DNA of 64,000 nucleotides, from NCBI GenBank assembly GCA_003260075.1, contig QLIY01000141.1:1-64000 (forward strand), given 5' to 3'. This document shows positions 60,001 through 64,000 of this stretch, piece after piece (within the stretch, counting starts at the first letter, position 1; each line of letters starts with the position of its first letter). Origin of the DNA: Phallusia mammillata. Taxonomy: Eukaryota > Chordata > Ascidiacea > Phlebobranchia > Ascidiidae. The notes under the pieces are model-generated. The model did not search any database. It saw nothing but the letters and a program-made list of their open reading frames with translations, and was not told the origin of the DNA. The translations under genes were made by a program, and so were the position numbers.

Positions 60001-63000
60001 TGGTGGTGTTTGTTAATAAATGGTTATAAAACGTGTTATAATCACAAAATAATTATCTAATGACGAACATCAAGGCCAAAAATAGATATTAAAAGTGACC
60101 GTTATATACGTTATTAGATTTATGAACAGGTTCATGAATAATGTTCAAAAAAATAACCCTTGCTTGTTTTTGAATGATATAACTGGTAATGGAAACAGCT
60201 TTATAAAAAAGTCACTCGTTGCATAAAGAGTCGTTTTCGTATTAGCATTGGTTTCTTTTAACGTTTAATGAACCATGGTTAAGTTTACCTTCAATTTTGA
60301 ACAAATTTGGTTGTAGAGTGTTGTTTTGAATTCCTGTAACTATTTCCACTATATCACGGATTGTTGTGTCGAGTATCTCATTAACTTCTTGTTCGGTAAA
60401 TTGGCTACATGGTAACAAAAAATAATCATCAAGCCAATAAATGATTTTTGTGTTTTGTGCCCAGTTTTCTTAAAAACTAGAAATTAAACTAGAATTCATA
60501 CTAGAATTATAGATTTAGGCTAACCAACTTTAGTTTGTTTCAAATTTAGAATTGTAGATTTGCACGTTTAAAACTATACGATTCGTCATGTCTAAAACGT
60601 GTAACTGTATAGTTCTCAGAAGCATCAATTCGAAAATGGTCCGTTATTTTGACCCGAGATTTTTATAATGCTGGATTTTTTACGTCGGCGGACAGTTGCA
60701 ATTGTATTCGTCCTTTGCGATTGACGCAGCTATAATCTGATGATGCTGGTTTTAATAATGTGATGATGCTGGTTTTAATAATGTGATGAGCCTTACTTAG
60801 TGAACTTTTACGTATAATTCTCTTTCATTTGACGTACAAACTGTATTACCTTTTATTACCAAATTATGTTATACCACAACAGCCAACGAGGTAGTGCTTA
60901 CGATTTATAAATCGAAATCTTATAGATACTGTTCGTCATAGTGCCAAATTTAACTGAAAAGCAAGTTTCAGTGATGTAGTTTGGTCTTGTAAATTACATG
61001 GTTTTGTGCGATTTGGTTACAAAATGCATGCTCAGATCACATGCTTTAAAGTGCCGTTGGACAAACTAGCGTTTTTGGGAAAACTGTGAATTAGATTAGA
61101 ATTGAAATTAGAGCTTACTCGATAATTCTAAATTAGATTAGAACTAGAATTACCGCCATTTTGCTCTAATTTGCCCAATTGGACAACTAGAATTATCTAG
61201 TTGTCCAAGTCTGCCATAGTATCAGCTACTGCTCACTCTATTGATTGTCATGTTAAGCGTGATTTTTGTTTTGAGCATTTGTGACACAGGACATGTTAGG
61301 TGACNCAGATCACATGCTTCAAAGTGCCGTTGGACAAACTAGCATTTTTGGGAAAACTGTGAATTAGATTAGAATTGAAATTAGAGCTTACTCGATAATT
61401 CCAAATTAGATTAGAACTAGAATTATCGCCATTTTGCTCTAATTTGCCCAATTAGACAACTAGAATTGGGGGGGGGGCCGAGTACTTATCATTTCCCCAA
61501 TTGTTATGTGAGTTTATAAAAATACCAAATGGTTAAGACCTTTAAATTCAATTTATTGCTTTAAATGCGGTGTGCCTATTAAATTAGAAAAAATAGGTAG
61601 AATCTAGAAAGTCAATTGTTTTACCTATTTTCAACATTTTCGAACCAAAACCGGTCGCTATTTCTTGTTCGTTCAAACTGTTTTTTGATAACCATTGTAA
61701 AAAGTTCTCCGGTGAGTCGTTGTTTTTTCTCCATCATTCCACCAACATACATGTCAACTCTTTCAGTATCGTTGTTGTAAAGCTCTGCTAACTTGGCCAC
61801 AACCTGTAAAATGCATTACCGATAATGCAAAATAAAATACGCGGTGAGGGTCATTTGACCGAATGGTGAGAGAGTGATTTGTTCTATTCTGGGGGGGGGG
61901 GGATATCGTTGTTGTAAAGCTCTGCTAACTTGGCCACAACCTGTAAAATACATAACCGATATTGCAACAAAATGCGCGGTGTTGAGTTTGTATTTGTCCG
62001 AGCTATGTAAGAGTGATTGGTTCGTTTCTGGACGAAAACATAGAGAGAAAGCATTTAATTTACCATAGACAAGAGTCCTATTGGCATTATTTTAGCCAGG
62101 GATGTGTAAGTTAGTACATCTGTTAACAACTTGTATTGTACCACGGGGTTCCGGATAAACGCAAATTCCAGGTAATTGCATAAGCAATCTGTTTTCTGTT
62201 CTTTACCGTAGCGATTGTAAAGGCTCCTATTTCTTTTTCTGATTGAAACCAACTTACATCGCCTGGCAGATCAGGATTAATTTCTGCGAATGTGCTGACA
62301 GGTTTAAGCCCGTATGCTTTCCTCGCGTTGTTGTAACTTGCGACACCGGCGTCTCTACCTCTTTGAATCGTCAATGCTTCCAAATCCATCCGCGTTCGCT
62401 TCAGAGGCCCGTACGTAAATTCTATTTTAAATGCAACTGTTAATTATGTGTAAGGACACAAATTTTTAATACGCTACAACAAATAAACAAACACACGAAA
62501 TACAGGCAATTATCATCCTTCGGCTAACTAAATGCAAACTGATTTAACTCACTCGAAAAAATGCTTTCATTCCAAATTTTTTCATTAAACAATTTCAAAA
62601 ACGGAATTTTATTGGGTTTTGTTTACTTTACCTGTTAAATCTTCAACCACCAATCTATCGCCATTCTCCGCCGCTTGTGACGTCATACCCAACATGATGT
62701 CGTCGATACCGTTTTGAACGATAGCATCCTAAATTTATATCTTGCACATAACCGCTAATAATACTATACTATGCTGCAGAACACAATGGCTTTTCTTTAC
62801 AACACGCAAAAATGCAGATAAACGGCCAAAAATGAAAAGGAACAGGAATTTTTAACATGCAAAGAAATGATTACAAATACAATAATTTATCGATTTTTCT
62901 GTCGTTTCCGTTTTAAACGCTTGTTTTATTTCGGTTAACTCACGGGGGGGGGGACTTTTCTTTACAACACGCAAAAATGCAGATAAACGGCTAAAAATGA

Positions 63001-63881
63001 AAACGAACAGGAATTTTTAACATGCAAAGAAATGATTACAAATAATTTATCGATTTTTCTGTCGTTTCCGTTTTTAAACGCTTGTTTTATTTCGGTTAAC
63101 TCACCTGCAAAGCAAAGTAACTGTTGCATAATCTCAAAGCTGATTCGCCGGCAGAAGCACCATACTGTGAAGGTAGCGGTGAAATAGGATTACAAGTCTC
63201 CGGGTCTCGCAGTACAACTCCACTCGGGATAAGACTGTGACCCATCCGCATGGCGGCGGTAGAGAATTCGACTGAGATACCAGGGTCGAGAAACGAATTG
63301 TAACCTTAATAGAAAATAATCTTTTAGAGGTTTCTATGGCTGTGAATGCTATCCTTTAAAACGGAATCGTATAGTAATAAAGCCATGTTTGTTATACAGT
63401 TAACTTATATGTGACTATTTGATTAAGTTAACGTCCAAGGCAGTATTAAACGCATGCAACGAGCCTTCTTTTTGATTATGTATGGGTGAACGTGTTAGTT
63501 TTGTGTAAAAAAACCTTTGTTTCAACTGGTTATTTTTCCCGATTTAGGCTTTTTTAGGAGTTTTAAGATCTTCTTATGCCCCGCCACTATTGTTTTCATG
63601 ACTGTAATTATTTTACCTGTGATGTTGTAACGAGGCAATGTTTCTCCTGTAATCTCGTTGGGGGGGGGGCCCTTGTTTCAACTGGTTATTTTTTCCCGAT
63701 TTAGGCTTTTTAGGAGTTTTGAGATCTTCTTATGCCCCGCCACTATTGTTTTCATGACTGTAATTAATTTACCTGTGATGTTGTAACGAGGCAATGTTTC
63801 TCCTGTAATCTCGTTCAACCAATCGTACATAACAATCTTCTGAAACGTTGCCACTGTCCATCTTCGCGCGGTGTTGAACAG
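47969..63881 (-). CDS. DUOX: DUOX dual oxidase, 5' end outside window (28 exons visible)
   Basis: Exons, - strand: 63881-63773, 63304-63105, 62728-62632, 62421-62258, 61803-61625, 60404-60289, 59990-59853, 59480-59343, 59203-59082, 58952-58849, 58264-58108, 57688-57581, 57266-57131, 56333-56240, 55533-55352, 55105-55048, 54738-54667, 54339-54164, 53525-53295, 52713-52614, 52257-52097, 51601-51431, 51152-51022, 50930-50856 (5' part lost), 50344-50180, 49367-49212, 48794-48666, 48091-47969. About 1263 residues of roughly 1550. Order: extracellular peroxidase-like domain ([31 protein letters not shown]); membrane helix; EF-hands [12 protein letters not shown] and [12 protein letters not shown]; haem-binding NOX helices ([23 protein letters not shown]); FAD site [16 protein letters not shown] sites [14 protein letters not shown] and [16 protein letters not shown]; end FSHFYENF. 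The family makes H2O2 at the cell surface, switched by Ca2+. Coding sequence runs off the right edge. Confidence 0.96.
48115..48240. repeat. Fragment related to the pogo-like MITE
   Basis: AACCGGATTCGGTTAATTCT ... CATCGGTTAATCCGAATTTT resembles the internal sequence of the TA-flanked element at 20835-21005. Clear ends and target-site duplications were not found. It lies in the DUOX intron before the last exon. Confidence 0.4.
49438..49498. mobile_element. SINE tail (- strand) cut by a 25-base G tract
   Basis: CGCCAGGCCCATTAAAGGCG ... CCGAATCAGC is the reverse complement of the SINE tail at 27310-27346. The rest of the SINE is missing, replaced by G 49474-49498. Missing repeat sequence at a G tract is what a failed assembly across a repeat would leave. 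Confidence 0.7.
49509..50770. repeat. Mosaic of allelic pieces in a DUOX intron
   Basis: 49509-49700 recurs at about 49933-50142, and 49713-49844 recurs, split, at 50376-50440 plus 50700-50770. Junctions are G 49701-49712, 49845-49854 and 50686-50697. Copy 50072 also has 21 G (50076-50096) where copy 49641 reads AATCGCG, so this tract overlies ordinary sequence in the other allele. The real DUOX exon 50180-50344 lies within. Confidence 0.75.
50441..50685. mobile_element. Possible polymorphic hAT insertion, right end missing
   Basis: Directly after GTGGTTAAC, one allelic copy has about 245 extra bases beginning CACTGTTTCTTAACCC, similar to the CAGTGGTTCTTAACC end of the MITE at 2574-3119. They are cut by G 50686-50697 before TTAACCG resumes. 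The other copy (49766 onward) passes straight through GTGGTTAACG without the insert. Confidence 0.5.
50856..50947 (-). other. DUOX exon truncated by a 17-base G tract
   Basis: Bases 50930-50856 encode [20 protein letters not shown] and beyond, joining in frame to the next exon. The preceding exon ends FTLTSAPHE. In animal DUOX about nine residues (a TLSLHIR-like strand of the FAD domain) normally join the two. Here that part and the acceptor are missing at G 50931-50947, which also abuts unrelated sequence. The gene is probably intact in the organism and damaged only in this assembly. Confidence 0.8.
51676..51875. repeat. Dispersed repeat (GCAGACAGTGCACG... family)
   Basis: Diverged copy of the repeat at 4015-4200, sharing its start GCAGACAGTG.AC, the middle CAGTGCAGCTGGT and the end CAGAGGAAACTGGTTCACAA. 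It lies in a DUOX intron. Confidence 0.6.
52287..53294. repeat. Allelic duplicate (~0.5 kb) with a duplicated DUOX exon
   Basis: Copies 52287-52794 and 52807-53294 flank G 52795-52804. Each contains a complete 100-base DUOX exon (52713-52614 and 53212-53113, both [20 protein letters not shown]). Inserting both would shift the frame (100 is not a multiple of three), so only one can be used. The copies differ, for example, at CACCAGATG versus CACAAGATG. Confidence 0.9.
53570..53838. repeat. Allelic duplicate around G12, DUOX intron
   Basis: Copies 53570-53693 and 53706-53838 flank G 53694-53705. Intronic, with small differences such as GTAGTTCTAG versus GTAGTTATGG. Confidence 0.8.
53956..54024. 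other. 69-base poly-G tract, DUOX intron
   Basis: Long G run without duplicated flanks. Confidence 0.7.
54409..54575. repeat. Allelic duplicate around G12, DUOX intron
   Basis: GTTACTCCATACTTTGCTAC and following bases occur at 54409-54456 and 54528-54575. Between them lie G 54457-54468 and about 60 unrepeated bases. Confidence 0.7.
55541..55926. repeat. Allelic duplicate around G10, DUOX intron
   Basis: Copies 55541-55727 and 55738-55926 flank G 55728-55737. Intronic, a few substitutions. Confidence 0.8.
57886..58013. repeat. Allelic duplicate around G10, DUOX intron
   Basis: TTCGTTGGTTCTAGATTGAT and following bases occur before and after G 57944-57953, each about 58 bases. Intronic. Confidence 0.75.
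61033..61477. repeat. Allelic duplicate with an N junction, DUOX intron
   Basis: Copies 61033-61204 and 61307-61467 begin CAGATCACATGCTT. The second starts right after the only N in the window (61306) and ends at G 61468-61477. The N occupies the same structural place as the G tracts do elsewhere. Confidence 0.8.
61764..62030. repeat. Allelic duplicate with a partial DUOX exon
   Basis: Copies about 61764-61890 and 61903-62030 flank G 61891-61902. The right copy repeats the first 41 bases of the exon at 61803-61625 (- strand, [12 protein letters not shown]) and must not be used as an additional exon. Confidence 0.85.
62790..63104. repeat. Allelic duplicate around G10, DUOX intron
   Basis: Copies 62790-62943 and 62954-63104 flank G 62944-62953. 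They lie directly 3' (on the - strand) of the exon 63304-63105 and include its donor region. Confidence 0.8.
63510..63824. repeat. Allelic duplicate with a partial DUOX exon
   Basis: Copies 63510-63659 and 63670-63824 flank G 63660-63669. The left copy holds only the last part of the peroxidase exon whose full version is 63881-63773. The window itself ends in another G tract (63991-64000). Confidence 0.85.
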
Positions 63882-64000
63882 CTTCAGTAAAAAAAATACA
63901 AATTTTCCACTTGCTTGTTTGAACTAAAACCAAAACTTTAATGATGTGACTTAAAAATTGGAAAATTTTGTTTGTTCTGCAAAACGTTTAGGGGGGGGGG

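Overview
The window is nuclear DNA of a compact invertebrate chordate genome, most likely an ascidian tunicate close to Ciona. This rests on AT-rich introns of about 0.1-2.5 kb, many small MITEs and tRNA-derived SINEs, the kind of genes present, and very divergent allelic copies lying side by side. The genus is an inference; the gene families are read directly from spliced protein matches. All gene models below were built by hand from splice signals and reading-frame continuity.

Layout: (1) 1237-18681, + strand, AMFR/gp78, an ER membrane RING-CUE ubiquitin ligase, 14 exons, with a 71-bp minisatellite and four MITEs in its introns. (2) 18682-22079, intergenic, with a pogo-like MITE. (3) 22080-30978, + strand, an 11-exon secreted protein of about 578 aa that looks like a clan-A glycoside hydrolase with altered catalytic positions. 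(4) 33622-38387, - strand, a three-exon DM-domain transcription factor with a DMA domain (DMRTA/DMRT4/5 type), tail to tail with the previous gene. (5) 42687-46463, + strand, SPO11, the meiotic double-strand-break transesterase, 11 exons, divergent from the DMRT gene across a 4.3 kb gap. (6) 47969 to beyond 64000, - strand, DUOX dual oxidase, 28 exons visible, convergent with SPO11; its first roughly 270-280 residues lie outside the window. The five genes share no obvious pathway, and no operon-like spacing is seen.

The strongest non-genic signal is a set of 48 homopolymer tracts, all poly-C up to about 6 kb and all poly-G after 13 kb, none shorter than 10 bases and most of 10-12. Most short ones are flanked by two near-identical, slightly diverged copies of the same sequence. 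This looks like assembly gaps or junctions written as G (or C when reversed) between overlapping allelic contigs. It falsely duplicates exons of the glycosidase-like gene, DMRT, SPO11 and DUOX, and removes part of one DUOX exon. Anyone using this sequence should collapse these duplicates first.

Repeats that do look biological include five MITEs with perfect 8-bp target-site duplications, a sixth with 7 of 8 bases matching (all hAT type), one TA-flanked pogo-like MITE, a tRNA-derived SINE family, and the 71-bp array in which 17 units appear identical.
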